From an uncultured Gammaproteobacteria bacterium (GTDB taxonomy: Bacteria > Pseudomonadota > Gammaproteobacteria > Eutrophobiales > Eutrophobiaceae), in NCBI GenBank assembly GCA_943788815.1, contig CALSRS010000003.1:287193-351192 (forward strand): a stretch of DNA of 64,000 nt. The letters run 5' to 3'. The number at the start of each line of letters is the position of its first letter. Position 1 is the stretch's first letter. The notes under the pieces were generated by a model. The model searched no databases and had not been told where the DNA came from. It worked only from the letters and a program-made list of their open reading frames with translations. The translations under genes were made by a program, and so were the position numbers. Below are positions 64,000-64,000 of the stretch, one piece after another.

Positions 64000-64000
64000 A

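Noticed and set aside
62450-64000. rRNA operon or tRNA genes next to tyrS
   Set aside because: Some gammaproteobacteria have rRNA here, but no 16S or tRNA-like sequence was seen; the region holds repeats and a receptor gene.

Overview
The window reads as chromosome of an AT-rich, free-living Gammaproteobacterium that I cannot place to genus. The evidence is the gene order rubredoxin/thiD/thiE/hemL, argC near bactofilin and erpA, and anmK/M23 peptidase/tyrS, together with squalene-hopene cyclase, PHB-type reductase, phenylacetate-type enzymes and a large TonB-dependent receptor. No rRNA, tRNA or CRISPR array was seen.

Left block (1-14145): a Lap-type adhesin island. A truncated IS3-family transposase abuts a type I secretion operon (TolC-OmpA fusion, LapB-like ABC transporter with a histone-like lysine tail, LapC-like adaptor, LuxR-type regulator). 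Next come a LapA-like adhesin with four nearly identical Ig-like repeats, the periplasmic protease LapG, and lapD broken by two in-frame stops. A 30-bp imperfect direct repeat brackets the block. A remnant of a TolB/TPR-type gene and a C11 tract lie between adhesin and lapG.

14220-19915: metabolic genes: adrenodoxin-type ferredoxin, quinone oxidoreductase, bioA, ferredoxin reductase and L-2-hydroxyglutarate oxidase.

19918-33525: twelve tightly packed minus-strand genes that match no system I can name. In transcription order they encode a TonB-like TPR protein, a serine-rich lipoprotein, a second lipoprotein, a TM-TPR-PEGA protein, a TM-PEGA(x5)-sulfatase-modifying-factor protein, a small exported protein, a TolQ/ExbB/MotA-like channel, an actin/Hsp70-like protein with an FHA-like tail, two ExbD-like membrane proteins carrying von Willebrand A domains, and two lipoproteins. 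My inference is a proton-motive-force-driven envelope-spanning machine. This is the main discovery candidate.

33849-45601: fatty-acid and CoA-thioester metabolism (phaB, a bifunctional hydratase/dehydrogenase, fadE, an inositol-monophosphatase-family enzyme), an aromatic/aspartate aminotransferase, a frameshifted thioesterase, a D-2-hydroxyglutarate-type dehydrogenase, and paaZ/paaG homologues. 45608-48612 holds an unknown gene beside squalene-hopene cyclase (hopanoids).

48942-64000: mostly core genes: SIMPL protein, hemL, thiE, thiD, rubredoxin, hemJ, a TlpA-like thioredoxin, a DUF4126 protein, argC, a DUF6776-like protein, bactofilin, erpA, two paralogous class II cytochromes c, anmK, M23 peptidase and tyrS. 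A structured inverted-repeat element and a partial TonB-dependent receptor run to the window edge.
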